DNA from: Oxalobacter paeniformigenes
GTDB lineage: Bacteria; Pseudomonadota; Gammaproteobacteria; Burkholderiales; Burkholderiaceae_D
Length of the DNA stretch: 64,000 nucleotides
Assembly (NCBI RefSeq): GCF_027158465.1
Contig: NZ_JAMKYL010000006.1
Location: 1 to 64,000 of the forward strand
Reading direction: 5' to 3'
Shown here: piece after piece, positions 1 through 9,263 of the stretch
Layout of the letters: the number at the start of each line of letters is the position of its first letter
Numbering within the stretch: the stretch's first letter is position 1
Program-made: the position numbers and the translations under genes
Notes under the pieces: model-generated
The model's database searches: none
What the model was told of the DNA's origin: nothing
The model's input: the letters and a program-made list of their open reading frames with translations, nothing else

Positions 1-7
1 CTTTATC

Positions 8-37
8 AAACGCCCGCAACTGCGGGCGTTTGTGTTT
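8..37 (+). terminator. Rho-independent terminator of a gene upstream of the window
   Basis: A GC-rich inverted repeat (cgcccgc / gcgggcg, flanked by A and T pairs) is followed by a T-rich tract. It probably ends a plus-strand gene that lies before the window; proC often precedes yggT in proteobacteria, but this cannot be seen here. Confidence 0.7.
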
Positions 38-209
38 TTGGCACCACGTCAGTAATATACCTCTTTTAAAAAACGGCCAAACGGCGAAAAACGTCGTTTT
101 CTGTCCATTTGTCAATATCCTGCGTGATCATGGAAGCAAACTGGCCATATTGCCGGGAATCGCTTGACGATGAACATGCCATCCATCCGAAGTTGCAAGG
201 AGAAACCGC

Positions 210-755
210 TTGTTGTACAGCCTCTTGAAAATGATAGCCGATGCCGCCACCACCATACTGGGAGGTGCATTTCTGCTCCGTTTCTGGATACAGGTCACCC
301 GGGCACGGCCACCCATGCAATTGGCACAGCTGTTGCTTCAGGTAACCGACTGGTTCGTCAAACCGCTTCGCAAATCCATTCCGGGATGGGGAGGTTACGA
401 TTGGTCCACCCTTATTGCCGCCGTCCTGATGGCCATCGTCTCGGCACTGTTCGATACCTGGCTCATCAATTTCTTTTCGCCACGTATCATTCTCTTTCTG
501 ACGGCATTGTCCTTGCTGAACTGGATTGTTTACGGATTCATGGCACTGTTGTTCATCGAGGTCATCTTCAGCTGGATCAATCCGTATCACCCTGTCGCCG
601 GTTTTGTCCGTGACATGAACCGTCCGTTACTGCAACCGGTCAGACGCATTCTTCCGACACTGGGCGGATTCGATTTTTCCGCACTGGTTGTATTTTTCCT
701 GTTGCAGTTCATCTCACGAATGGCGACCAATCTCATTTTGTCGAATCTTATATGA
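210..755 (+). CDS. yggT: YggT family integral membrane protein
   Basis: A 181-residue inner-membrane protein made of two YGGT repeats. Each repeat has a hydrophobic helix and a matching loop (FVKPLRKSIPGWGGYDWS at about 49-66, LLQPVRRILPTLGGFDFS at about 139-156). Four or five membrane segments are visible. The start is a TTG preceded by AAGGAG with 7 bases spacing, which decides it over any downstream ATG. The stop codon overlaps the next gene in ATGA, so the two are translationally coupled. The family is linked to membrane or osmotic functions and often sits after proC; its molecular role is not firmly known. Confidence 0.9.
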   Translation: MLYSLLKMIADAATTILGGAFLLRFWIQVTRARPPMQLAQLLLQVTDWFVKPLRKSIPGWGGYDWSTLIAAVLMAIVSALFDTWLINFFSPRIILFLTALSLLNWIVYGFMALLFIEVIFSWINPYHPVAGFVRDMNRPLLQPVRRILPTLGGFDFSALVVFFLLQFISRMATNLILSNLI

Positions 756-1051
756 GCGCACTCTGGCTATCCCGAACGAAAACCGGTATCCGGATTGCCG
801 TGCAGGTCAGTCCGAATGCACGAAAATCGGAAATCGTATCCAGTGAGGGGGATGCATTGCGTATCAAATTGCAGGCACCGCCCGTCGACGGAAAAGCCAA
901 TGATGCGCTTGTGCAGTTTCTGGCCAAAAAACTGGAGGTACCACGCAAACAGGTCACAATCACGCACGGGCAGACCAATCGGCGAAAATTGCTGGAAATC
1001 ACGGCCGATATGACACCGGAAAATATCGAGGAACGGCTGCTTCGTACCTGA
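752..1051 (+). CDS. yggU: DUF167 / YggU family protein
   Basis: A 99-residue protein with the DUF167 signature: VQVSPNARKSEIV near the N terminus, APPVDGKANDALVQFLAKKL in the middle, and GQTNRRKLLEI near the C terminus. It overlaps yggT by four bases (ATGA), the usual yggT-yggU arrangement. It is a small soluble cytoplasmic protein whose biochemical role is not established. Length is normal for the family (about 95-100 residues). Confidence 0.9.
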   Translation: MSALWLSRTKTGIRIAVQVSPNARKSEIVSSEGDALRIKLQAPPVDGKANDALVQFLAKKLEVPRKQVTITHGQTNRRKLLEITADMTPENIEERLLRT

Positions 1052-1061
1052 AAAATGCTGA

Positions 1062-1646
1062 TTACCTGAACCAGAAATCCAGCGGTTTTTCCGCTGAAAA
1101 CACGCCTGCCGATTCCAGTCTCTTGCGATAGTACGTCCAGTCGAAAAACGGTCCCGGATCGGTTTTCCGCCCAGGCGCGATATGCTGATGTCCGGTAACC
1201 GCCTGAATCGGATAATGACGACACAATGCTTCAGTCAGCGATATCAGCGTATCATATTGTTCCTGCCTGAACGGCTCGTAATCCGTTCCTTCGATTTCCA
1301 CACCGATCGAAAAATCATTGCATCCCGTCCGGCCGCGATAATCGGAAACCCCTGCATGCCAGGCCCGCTTGTCTGCCGATACGAACTGGATCAACGATCC
1401 GTCACGCCGGATCAGAAAATGGGATGACACATGCAACGAGCGCAACTGATCGAAAAAGGGATGACGGTCGCAATCGAGCCTGTTCAGAAACAAGTCTTCA
1501 ATGAAGGGACCGCCGAACTCCCCGGGCGGCAAACTGATATTGTGAATGACCAGCAAATCGATCGTCTGACCGTCCGGCCGATCATTCTGGTTCGGCGACA
1601 TCATGCGAACCGCATCCGCACACCATCCGTCCTTGTCGATATTCAT
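1062..1646 (-). CDS. ampD: 1,6-anhydro-N-acetylmuramyl-L-alanine amidase AmpD
   Basis: A cytoplasmic zinc amidase that removes the peptide from 1,6-anhydro-muropeptides during cell-wall recycling. The zinc ligands and catalytic region are present: His35 in VIHNISLP, and GHQHIAPGRKTDPG at about 152-165 carrying the second His, the Lys and the Asp. I chose the ATG at 1646 (194 residues) because family members start close to this point. The open frame runs on to 1733, where it would overlap the plus-strand acetyltransferase. No clear ribosome-binding site precedes either start. It converges with yggU, 10 bases away. Confidence 0.9.
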   Translation of the reverse strand: MNIDKDGWCADAVRMMSPNQNDRPDGQTIDLLVIHNISLPPGEFGGPFIEDLFLNRLDCDRHPFFDQLRSLHVSSHFLIRRDGSLIQFVSADKRAWHAGVSDYRGRTGCNDFSIGVEIEGTDYEPFRQEQYDTLISLTEALCRHYPIQAVTGHQHIAPGRKTDPGPFFDWTYYRKRLESAGVFSAEKPLDFWFR

Positions 1647-1696
1647 GGCAAAATAACTGAAGAGTTTTACTGTATTGAAACCTGTCTGTTTTTCAA

Positions 1697-2254
1697 ATGA
1701 TTCTGGAAACCGAACGTCTTTTCCTGAGAACACTGACGGCCAACGACTATGCCGGTCTGTGCGATATCCTTCAGGACGAAAAGGTCATGTACGCCTACGA
1801 GCATGCTTTTTCAGATGAAGAAGTCTTGCACTGGTTGAACCGGCAACTGCAGCGTTATCGCGAAAACGGTTTCGGATTGTGGGCTGTTGTCCTCAAACAC
1901 AGCGGAAAACTGATCGGTCAGGCCGGCATCACACTGCAACCCTGGCGAAACCGGCAGGTTCATGAAATCGGTTACCTGTTCAATCGACGCTACTGGCATC
2001 ATGGATATGCTACCGAAGCGGCCTCTGGATGCCGGGATTATGCCTTTTGCCAACTTGGGCTGACAGAAGTATATTCCATCATTCGTGACAATAACATCGC
2101 CTCGCAAAACGTGGCTGTCAGAAACGGCATGACCATGGTCGGAACCGACATCCGATATTACGCAGGATACACCATGCCCCATCTTGTCTATCGTATCCGT
2201 AAACAGGACTGGTCTTTCCTGCCTGATCAGGACGAACGTTTTTCCGAAAAATAG
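1697..2254 (+). CDS. GNAT family N-acetyltransferase (RimJ/RimL type)
   Basis: A 185-residue single-domain acetyltransferase of the RimJ/RimL-like branch. It opens with MILETERLFLRTLTANDY, the usual first strand of this branch, and carries the acetyl-CoA loop region GYLFNRRYWHHGYATEAASG at about 94-113. A late segment, SIIRDNNIASQNVAVRNGM, is typical of the C-terminal fold. The substrate (a ribosomal protein N terminus, another protein or a small molecule) cannot be told from sequence. Its last 28 bases overlap the 3' end of the convergent PP0621-like gene. Confidence 0.85.
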   Translation: MILETERLFLRTLTANDYAGLCDILQDEKVMYAYEHAFSDEEVLHWLNRQLQRYRENGFGLWAVVLKHSGKLIGQAGITLQPWRNRQVHEIGYLFNRRYWHHGYATEAASGCRDYAFCQLGLTEVYSIIRDNNIASQNVAVRNGMTMVGTDIRYYAGYTMPHLVYRIRKQDWSFLPDQDERFSEK

Positions 2255-2541
2255 GCGACGCCATGTTCATGACAGCAAAAAATTTTTCCGGAACGCTCCA
2301 CTGCCTCGGATACCGGAACATAGACCTCGCAATATTCGCAACAGACCATGTGCTCGACTTCACCGGATGAATGCCTGTTTTCCGAAAAAAGCGGCGGTTG
2401 GTGAATATCGGCCTGTGGCTGCTCTTGCCGTGCCGATTCAAACGGATTATGCCGGATAATGAAAATTCGTGAATTGCGGCGCAATTTCACCACTATCGCC
2501 ACAATCACCAGAACCAGCACCAGCAACCACATCCAAGCCAT
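2227..2541 (-). CDS. PP0621-type small membrane-anchored protein with C-terminal cysteine cluster
   Basis: A 104-residue protein. The N-terminal 20 residues (MAWMWLLVLVLVIVAIVVKL) form one membrane helix. A polar linker follows, then a compact region with CCEYC and CCHEH, which looks like a metal-binding zinc-ribbon-like knuckle. The ATG at 2541 is chosen because AGGAG sits 7 bases upstream; the frame stays open to 2619. The match to the PP0621 family is from memory of its pattern. Function unknown. Its 3' end overlaps the convergent acetyltransferase by 28 bases. Confidence 0.75.
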   Translation of the reverse strand: MAWMWLLVLVLVIVAIVVKLRRNSRIFIIRHNPFESARQEQPQADIHQPPLFSENRHSSGEVEHMVCCEYCEVYVPVSEAVERSGKIFCCHEHGVAYFSEKRSS

Positions 2542-2682
2542 TATTTTCTCCTGTCCGACTTCGGGCCCAGTCCCCAGCAGGACTGTACGCATCATTTTAT
2601 CAGGCTCTGCGCAAACCATTCGTCATATAATGAACAGGAAATATATTAGGCCATCGTTCAGTTTATTCAAGTTCTATTCATC

Positions 2683-3393
2683 ATGTCCGCCATTACCGAC
2701 CACTTGCAAACCGTCCGGACACGTGTTTGCCGGGCTGCACAACAAGCGCATCGCGACCCGTCATCCGTCAACTTGCTGGCTGTTTCCAAGACCCAGCCCG
2801 TTTCCGCCATTCTCGAGGCCGCCGAAGCAGGACAGCTCGCCTTCGGTGAGAATTATGAACAGGAAGCGGTTCGCAAGATCATGGAAATCCGCCAGAATCG
2901 GCCGGATCTGAAACTGGAATGGCATTTCATCGGCCCGATACAAAGCAACAAGACACGCGCCATTGCCGAACATTTCGACTGGGTACATTCCGTGGATCGC
3001 GAGCGGATCGCCAGACGGCTTTCCGACCAGCGTCCTGAAGACATGCCGCCCTTGAATATCTGTCTCCAGGTCAATATCAGTGGCGAAGACAGCAAAAGCG
3101 GTGTCCGTCCTGAAGAACTGGCCGATCTGGTCAAGGCAGTTTCCGGAATGCCTCGTCTGAAATTGCGGGGGCTGATGGCAATTCCGGAACCGCAATCCGA
3201 TCCGGAAAAACAGCGGCAACCGTTCAGTGCCATGAAAACGCTTTTTGAAGAATTGAAGCACACAGGATATGATCTGGATACCCTGTCAATGGGAATGTCG
3301 GACGACATGGAAGCCGCCATACAGGAAGGCGCGACGACCGTACGCATCGGCACGGCCATTTTCGGCCAGCGTCACTACCCTGGGAAACGATGA
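2683..3393 (+). CDS. yggS: YggS family pyridoxal-phosphate homeostasis protein
   Basis: A 236-residue fold-type III PLP-binding protein (PLPBP family) involved in vitamin B6 and amino-acid homeostasis, with no known catalytic reaction. The PLP-binding lysine is K36 in LLAVSKTQPV. Other family motifs are FGENYEQEA, EWHFIGPIQSNK, LSMGMSDDMEAAI and the C-terminal TTVRIGTAIFG. Length is typical. The gene is separated from the minus-strand PP0621-like gene by about 140 bases that should hold both promoters. Confidence 0.93.
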   Translation: MSAITDHLQTVRTRVCRAAQQAHRDPSSVNLLAVSKTQPVSAILEAAEAGQLAFGENYEQEAVRKIMEIRQNRPDLKLEWHFIGPIQSNKTRAIAEHFDWVHSVDRERIARRLSDQRPEDMPPLNICLQVNISGEDSKSGVRPEELADLVKAVSGMPRLKLRGLMAIPEPQSDPEKQRQPFSAMKTLFEELKHTGYDLDTLSMGMSDDMEAAIQEGATTVRIGTAIFGQRHYPGKR

Positions 3394-3432
3394 GGGGCAT
3401 TCGGAAACCCCATGAAAAGGATTTTGTCCGAC

Positions 3433-3759
3433 TTACTGATGGCGCCTCGTCAGATAGCGGACAAGCGGCATGATGAACGGCCCGAAACGCCGCCATGTCT
3501 TGAAAAGCACCGTCGCAGACAACAGCCACGACAACAGCCGTCGCGGTTTGACAGTCAGCAGAAACAGTCCCAACGCGCCGATCAGTATCGGCCGTTTCCC
3601 AAACCTGCTCAGGTTGTTCCACAGATTCAGCCCCTTGCTCACCACATCGGGCATCTGCATCATGGACAGGGTTTCGACAGCCAGTTTCTCACGGAGGAGG
3701 GCGCTTTGAACCAACAATTCCGCTTTGCGCTGTGTCAGGTTTTTGGTCAGTTTGGCCAT
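3433..3759 (-). CDS. YqjK-like protein
   Basis: A 108-residue basic protein, last gene of a three-gene minus-strand cluster (DUF883 protein, YqjE-like, this). The N-terminal half is a polar helix (KLTKNLTQRKAELLVQSALLREKL). A short hydrophobic stretch (PILIGALGLFLLTVKP) may enter the membrane, and the C terminus is rich in Arg and Lys. The identification rests on cluster context and general character, since YqjK proteins diverge quickly. Function unknown; the cluster is linked to stationary-phase membrane proteins in enterobacteria. Confidence 0.7.
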   Translation of the reverse strand: MAKLTKNLTQRKAELLVQSALLREKLAVETLSMMQMPDVVSKGLNLWNNLSRFGKRPILIGALGLFLLTVKPRRLLSWLLSATVLFKTWRRFGPFIMPLVRYLTRRHQ

Positions 3760-3780
3760 AACGGTAACGGAAAATGACGG

Positions 3781-4146
3781 TCAGACGGATGGTGTCAGGC
3801 GATCGATATCCTTGGCGATTTCCTGCCGTGTCAATTCAAGCAGTTTCGGTTTTTTGCTGAAACTGCGCCGGACACCGATCCATATCGCACAGGTTATGAC
3901 GCCGAAAAGCACCATCATACCGACAATAGCCGGAATACGGCAGGTATCCCAGCAAAGCACCAGCACCAGAACGATTGCCAGAAGCACCGTCAATGCCAGA
4001 CAAAACAGCGCGGTCAGGGACAATAACAGATACGTCAGAAGCCTGATCCACTCTTCTTCCAGCTCGATGGCCATCAGCTCGCAACGGGTTTTCACGATGG
4101 CAAGCAATGTGCCTGCCACCTTCGCCAGATTATCGACCACTGCCAT
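3781..4146 (-). CDS. YqjE-like phage-holin-superfamily membrane protein
   Basis: A 121-residue protein with two membrane helices, at about 36-59 and 66-88. They are preceded by a short amphipathic segment (NLAKVAGTLLAIVKTRCELMAIELEEE) typical of the YqjE / holin-like 3 family. It lies 13 bases after the DUF883 gene and 21 bases before the yqjK-like gene, matching the yqjD-yqjE-yqjK order of enterobacteria. The name holin reflects fold membership, not lysis; there is no phage context. Confidence 0.8.
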   Translation of the reverse strand: MAVVDNLAKVAGTLLAIVKTRCELMAIELEEEWIRLLTYLLLSLTALFCLALTVLLAIVLVLVLCWDTCRIPAIVGMMVLFGVITCAIWIGVRRSFSKKPKLLELTRQEIAKDIDRLTPSV

Positions 4147-4159
4147 ATCTGTATCGCGG

Positions 4160-4483
4160 TTATTTCCTGGAACGGGCGATCAGGATGCCAAGCAGTACGC
4201 CCACTGCGGCGACAGCACCGACGGCTTTCCAGGGATGTTCCTTGGCAAATTCAGCCGTGCAGACCGCGGCGTCCTTGGCCTTGTTGACCACGACTTCTTC
4301 CAGTTCGCGAAGTACGAACTTGGCGTCGGTAATCGTCGATTCCAGCTTTCTTTTGGCATTCTGATAACTTTCGCTTCCCTGCTGGGTGCTGTTTTCCAGT
4401 ACCTTTTCGGCATCGCTGATGATCGATTTCAGACTGCCCATGATCTTGTTGCCGGCCTGTCCGGCATTTTCCAGAATTTCCAT
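4160..4483 (-). CDS. DUF883 family (YqjD/ElaB-type) protein
   Basis: A 107-residue protein with a long charged helical N-terminal part and a C-terminal membrane helix (AVGAVAAVGVLLGILIARSR), the organisation of YqjD and ElaB. In E. coli these are tail-anchored inner-membrane proteins that bind ribosomes in stationary phase. The motif KEHPWKAVGAVAAVGVLLG is characteristic. It is the first gene of the minus-strand cluster, with a GGAAGGAAAAGA-like purine-rich site just upstream of the ATG. Confidence 0.88.
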   Translation of the reverse strand: MEILENAGQAGNKIMGSLKSIISDAEKVLENSTQQGSESYQNAKRKLESTITDAKFVLRELEEVVVNKAKDAAVCTAEFAKEHPWKAVGAVAAVGVLLGILIARSRK

Positions 4484-4595
4484 ATTCTTTTCCTTCCTGT
4501 CAAAGTTGAATGAAAAGCCATTTTTCAGTCATAAACAATTTAACAGACAAGCATTGCTATCGCCAGAATTTTCATGGCCTTCTCATAGAATAACC

Positions 4596-5474
4596 TTACC
4601 GCAATGCATAGTCCAGCACAATGCCAGCGAACAGGAATGCGCCCAGCCAGTTGTTATGAAGAAACGCACGGAAACAGCCTTCGCGTTCGCGATCACGAAT
4701 CAACCGGTAATGATACCAGGCACAGCAAACCGCGCAGATCCATCCCGCCAGAAACAACCCTCCGAGATTTTCCCGCCAGCCTGCATATAGCTGTATCGAC
4801 AGCATGGCGGCATAACAGCCCATTACCGCCACCACATCGAACCTGCCGAACGTGATGGCCGAGGTACAAATACCGATTTTCAGATCGTCATCGCGATCGA
4901 CCATGGCGTATTCAGTATCGTATGCCAATGACCAGAAGACATTGCCCAGCAACAAAAGCCATGCGGTCACCGGCACCGTATTTTGTACGGCGGCAAACGC
5001 CATCGGAATACCGAAACCGAATGCAATACCGAGATAGGCCTGCGGCAATGCGAAAAAACGTTTGAACCACGGATAGGTCGCGGCAACGAAAAGCGCAACG
5101 AAAGACAGTCCGATCGTCAGCGCGTTCAGGGACAATACCAGCAAAAACGATACCGCCGACAACGCGACGGCGACCCAGATCGCTTCCGCAGGTTTTATCT
5201 GTCCGGATGTCAATGGCCGCATGGCGGTTCTTTTGACATACCGGTCGATATCCCGGTCGGCAAAATCATTGATGGCACATCCGGCGGACCGCATCAACAC
5301 TGTTCCCAACGTAAAAAGCAGAACCAGCGACACGGGTGGTTTTCCTTCTGCCGCAATCCACAAGGCACATAATGTCGGCCACAGCAGCAATAAAATACCG
5401 ATGGGTTTGTCCATTCTCACCAGTTGCCAGTAAAGTTGCATCCGTGTTTTCATGGATTTTTCGGCCTGTATCAC
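4596..5474 (-). CDS. ubiA: 4-hydroxybenzoate polyprenyltransferase UbiA
   Basis: A 292-residue inner-membrane prenyltransferase that joins the polyprenyl tail to 4-hydroxybenzoate in ubiquinone synthesis. Both Asp-rich, Mg-binding motifs are present: NDFADRDIDR at about 69-78, and DTEYAMVDRDDDLKIG in the second half. About eight hydrophobic helices can be seen. The start is a GTG with a strong AGGAGGA site 6 bases upstream, preferred over the ATG seven codons later. It lies 24 bases after recG on the same strand and is probably co-transcribed. Confidence 0.93.
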   Translation of the reverse strand: MIQAEKSMKTRMQLYWQLVRMDKPIGILLLLWPTLCALWIAAEGKPPVSLVLLFTLGTVLMRSAGCAINDFADRDIDRYVKRTAMRPLTSGQIKPAEAIWVAVALSAVSFLLVLSLNALTIGLSFVALFVAATYPWFKRFFALPQAYLGIAFGFGIPMAFAAVQNTVPVTAWLLLLGNVFWSLAYDTEYAMVDRDDDLKIGICTSAITFGRFDVVAVMGCYAAMLSIQLYAGWRENLGGLFLAGWICAVCCAWYHYRLIRDREREGCFRAFLHNNWLGAFLFAGIVLDYALR

Positions 5475-5498
5475 CCCTTTCCTCCTGCAAAAAACGGT

Positions 5499-7556
5499 TC
5501 AGACATTGAGGTATTCCTCACGATTATCCAGCCACCGTGACAAATGTGCCGATATGATGGCATCCGCGTCCGGCATCTTGCCTGCCAACAATACCTGCGC
5601 ATATTGCGCCGCCTTGTCGATCAGATCACGGTCTTTTTCCAGATCGGCGAATCTGAACATGGCTTGTCCGGACTGACGCGCGCCAAGAAATTCTCCGGGC
5701 CCGCGGATTTCAAGATCACGCTGCGCGATCGCAAACCCGTCATTCGTCTCGCGCATGGTCAGCAATCGCTGTCTGGCCGTATCACCCAGCGGCTTTTGGT
5801 ACATCAAAAGACATACACTTTCAGCGTCTCCCCGACCGACACGTCCTCTTAACTGATGCAATTGCGACAGGCCGAAACGTTCGGCATGTTCGATCACCAT
5901 CAGCGACGCATTCGGCACATCCACTCCCACTTCTATCACGGTCGTGGCAACCAGCACATCAATTCGGCCTTGCTGAAACGCCGCCATGACATGCTGTTTT
6001 TCATCCGGTTTCATCCGGCCATGCACCAGCCCGACCGACAATCCCTGCAACGCTTCCGTCAGGATGGCACGCGTATCGATCGCCGTTTGCAACTGGAGAC
6101 TTTCCGACTCTTCGATCAGGGGACATACCCAATAAATCTGCCGCCCCTGCATCGCCGCCGCCTGAATCCGTCCGATCACTTCTTCTCTCCTTTCCTGGCT
6201 GACAAGACGGGTAATGACCGGTTTGCGTCCGGGCGGCAATTCATCAATCACGGACACATCCAGATCGGCATAAAACGTCATGGCCAGCGTTCTCGGAATC
6301 GGCGTGGCACTCATCATCAACTGATGTGGCAACATCGTTTGCGATTCTCCCTTGTTTCGCAGAACAAGCCGCTGTCCGACACCGAAACGATGCTGTTCGT
6401 CGATAATCACCAGTCCAAGATGTCTGAACTGTACGGTATCCTGAATCAGTGCATGCGTGCCGATCACAAGAGACGCTTCTCCCGTTTGTATCATGGATAC
6501 GATTTGCTCGCGCGCTTTCTTTTTCATGCTGCCGCTTATCCAGACTACGGATATGCCCAATGGCGTCAACCAATCCGACAAACGGCGAAAATGCTGTTCC
6601 GCCAGAATTTCGGTCGGCGCCATCATGGCGACCTGAAAACCGTTATCGATGGCCTGCAATGCAGCGATGGCCGCAACGACCGTCTTGCCGCTGCCCACAT
6701 CCCCCTGAAGCAGACGCTGCATCGGATAAGCGCGCCCCAGATCATGCCGGATTTCCGATACCACTTTCAACTGCGCCTTTGTCAAGGTAAACGGTAACGT
6801 CTGCATGAATTGCCGACTGAAATGCCCGGCCGCACCGAATGCATGAGCCTTCAGAAGGCGTCTTGCCCGCTGTGCACGACGCATCGAGAGCTGTTGCGCC
6901 AGCAACTCATCGAACTTCATGCGCCGCCATGCGGGATGCGTGCGTTCCAGCAATGCCGTTTCATCGGCATCTGCCGGGGGATAGTGCAAATAGCGCAAGG
7001 CCTCGCTGAACCCGGGCAATCCGAGTTCATCCAGCCATGATGGCGGCAAGGTATCGACCAGATCCAGTCGGCTTTGCGCGGCCGCTATCGCCTTGCGCAA
7101 ATAATGTTGCGATACACCTGCACAGGTCGGATAGACCGGTGTAAGTGCCGTCGGCAACGGTGTATCTTCCTCAACGATCCGGCAAGCGGGATGCACCATT
7201 TCGGTACCGCCATATCCCTGCCTCAACTCGCCCCGGGCACGAATCCGTTTCCCTTCGGAAAATTGTTTGAGCTGACTCGGATAAAAATGCAGGAAACGCA
7301 AATGCATCACTCCGGTCCCGTCTGAAACCGATACGACCAGCTGGCGTTTCGGCCTGTATTGCACATCCGATGCCATGATCTGTCCCTCGATCTGGACAGG
7401 CCCCTCGCAACGGAACAAGGCATCCGCAATGGGTGTCAGGGTCGTTTCATCTTCATAGCGTGACGGCAAATGGAGCACCAGCTCCATATCCGTACGAATG
7501 CCGAGACGTTCCAGTTTATTCATGATCGAAACCGTTGCATGGAATACCGCTTGCAT
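5499..7556 (-). CDS. recG: ATP-dependent DNA helicase RecG
   Basis: A 685-residue branch-migrating helicase that rescues stalled forks and processes recombination intermediates. An N-terminal wedge/OB domain is followed by two helicase domains: Walker A in LQGDVGSGKTVVAA at about residue 290, a DEQHRFGVGQR box, MSATPIPRTLAMT, and the C-terminal QLRGRVGRGDAES motif. The C terminus has the family pattern GPGEFLGARQSG. Length matches the family (about 690). The ATG at 7556 has AGGGA about ten bases upstream. It is divergent from malQ across 135 bases. Confidence 0.96.
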   Translation of the reverse strand: MQAVFHATVSIMNKLERLGIRTDMELVLHLPSRYEDETTLTPIADALFRCEGPVQIEGQIMASDVQYRPKRQLVVSVSDGTGVMHLRFLHFYPSQLKQFSEGKRIRARGELRQGYGGTEMVHPACRIVEEDTPLPTALTPVYPTCAGVSQHYLRKAIAAAQSRLDLVDTLPPSWLDELGLPGFSEALRYLHYPPADADETALLERTHPAWRRMKFDELLAQQLSMRRAQRARRLLKAHAFGAAGHFSRQFMQTLPFTLTKAQLKVVSEIRHDLGRAYPMQRLLQGDVGSGKTVVAAIAALQAIDNGFQVAMMAPTEILAEQHFRRLSDWLTPLGISVVWISGSMKKKAREQIVSMIQTGEASLVIGTHALIQDTVQFRHLGLVIIDEQHRFGVGQRLVLRNKGESQTMLPHQLMMSATPIPRTLAMTFYADLDVSVIDELPPGRKPVITRLVSQERREEVIGRIQAAAMQGRQIYWVCPLIEESESLQLQTAIDTRAILTEALQGLSVGLVHGRMKPDEKQHVMAAFQQGRIDVLVATTVIEVGVDVPNASLMVIEHAERFGLSQLHQLRGRVGRGDAESVCLLMYQKPLGDTARQRLLTMRETNDGFAIAQRDLEIRGPGEFLGARQSGQAMFRFADLEKDRDLIDKAAQYAQVLLAGKMPDADAIISAHLSRWLDNREEYLNV

Positions 7557-7691
7557 GTCCGGTATTCCCTATCGCCATTTTCCTGATATTCCAGCCGGTA
7601 TTATCCCAGACTTTCAATTTGTCACATGCCCCCGTTACGAACGTCACCGATTTTGTCATAATAGGCTTTTCACTTTCTGGCGCCACACGTC

Positions 7692-9191
7692 ATGGAATCA
7701 ACTCGCCGCTGCGGCATTTTGCTCCATCCCACGTCTTTGCCGGGACCTTACGGTTCCGGCGATTTCGGACCGGATGCCTATTATTTTGCCGATTGGCTCG
7801 CTTCTGCACGCCAGTCATGCTGGCAAATGCTCCCGCTGTGCGATATCGGCACCGGAAACTCCCCTTATATGAGTCCATCGGCTTTTGCCGGCAATATTTT
7901 CCTCATCGGGCTTGATGCGCTTTGCAATGCAGGTTGGCTGAAAAAGGAAGAACTGGTTCCCGACAATGCATTTCAACGGTACCGTGTCCATTATCCCGCA
8001 GCAATCGCATTCAGGATGTCCCGCCTGAAACTGGCTGCTGACCGCTTTTTCGGGACGACAGAAACCACGACACACCACACTTTCGAACTTTTTTGCGAAC
8101 GAAGTGCTTTCTGGCTGGATACTTATGCTCTCTTCCGGACATTGAGCGACAGTTACGGCGCCACCTGGCAACAATGGCCCGAAGCATTTGCCCGCAAGAA
8201 CCCTGCCGCACTGGCCGGATTTGCCGAAAAACATGCCGGCGATATCCGTTTCTGGAAATTCTGCCAGTGGTGTTTTGACGAACAGTGGCAAGCTTTGCGT
8301 ACCTATGCTCATTCAAAGGGTATCGACATTATCGGCGACATTCCGATTTTCGTTTCATTAAACAGCGCGGATGTCTGGGCACACCCTGAACTGTTCGATC
8401 TGGATTCGTCCGGATACCCGCGTACCGTCGCGGGTGTCCCGCCAGACCGGTTCAGCGACAGCGGACAACACTGGGGCAACCCCTTGTATGACTGGGAACA
8501 GCATGCGCGTACGGGCTACGACTGGTGGCGCAAACGCATGGAACATTCCATGACCCTTTACGACTATGTCCGGCTGGATCATTTCAGGGGATTCCAGGCG
8601 TACTGGGCCATTCCGGCCGAAAGCGGATTGCCTTCCGACGGGAAATGGATCGCCGGTCCCGGCAACGCTTTTTTCGATACACTCAAACAGGCATTCGGAG
8701 CATTGCGTTTCATCGCGGAAGATCTGGGCGTGATCACACCGGAAGTCGAGGCTCTTCGCAAGAAATACGCGCTGCCCGGCATGCGTATCCTGCAATTCGC
8801 ATTCGACCGCAATCCCGGCAATCCCTATCTGCCATACAACTATGACCGTGATACCGTCGTCTATACCGGTACACACGATAACGATACCATCCGTGGCTGG
8901 TGGAACAACCTGCCGGAAAAAGAACGTGATTTCGTCCGCCGCTATCTGAGCATTGACGGTAACTGGATTCACTGGGATCTCATCCGGGCGGCATGGTCAT
9001 CCACCGCAGCGCTGGCCATGACGCCTTTCCAGAATATCCTCGGTCTGGATTCTTCCGGACGCATGAACAGACCCGGCGAAAAAAACGGTTCATGGGAGTG
9101 GCGTTTCGACTGGCCGCAAGTCGAATCCTGGCATGCTTCCTATCTGGCAGAAATGACGGAAATATACGGCCGGACTTATTCCGGACGATAA
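7692..9191 (+). CDS. malQ: 4-alpha-glucanotransferase MalQ (amylomaltase)
   Basis: A 499-residue GH77 enzyme that transfers glucan segments between maltooligosaccharides. The nucleophile Asp is in YVRLDHFRGFQAYW, the acid/base Glu in FIAEDLGVITPEVE, and the transition-state Asp in TGTHDNDTIRGW. The N-terminal motif GILLHPTSLPGPYGSGDFG is typical. No other maltose or glycogen gene is nearby, so it stands alone. Length and motifs suggest an active enzyme. Confidence 0.95.
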   Translation: MESTRRCGILLHPTSLPGPYGSGDFGPDAYYFADWLASARQSCWQMLPLCDIGTGNSPYMSPSAFAGNIFLIGLDALCNAGWLKKEELVPDNAFQRYRVHYPAAIAFRMSRLKLAADRFFGTTETTTHHTFELFCERSAFWLDTYALFRTLSDSYGATWQQWPEAFARKNPAALAGFAEKHAGDIRFWKFCQWCFDEQWQALRTYAHSKGIDIIGDIPIFVSLNSADVWAHPELFDLDSSGYPRTVAGVPPDRFSDSGQHWGNPLYDWEQHARTGYDWWRKRMEHSMTLYDYVRLDHFRGFQAYWAIPAESGLPSDGKWIAGPGNAFFDTLKQAFGALRFIAEDLGVITPEVEALRKKYALPGMRILQFAFDRNPGNPYLPYNYDRDTVVYTGTHDNDTIRGWWNNLPEKERDFVRRYLSIDGNWIHWDLIRAAWSSTAALAMTPFQNILGLDSSGRMNRPGEKNGSWEWRFDWPQVESWHASYLAEMTEIYGRTYSGR

Positions 9192-9263
9192 ACACGGCTA
9201 TACTGGCGTTTTTTCAGGTATTTTCAGTTATGGTTTTCATCCGCCACACTGGATGATTTTTTT

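Noticed and set aside
3781..4146. Prophage remnant suggested by the holin-like protein
   Set aside because: It is the YqjE-type cellular membrane protein in a yqjD-yqjE-yqjK order, with no phage genes or attachment repeats nearby.
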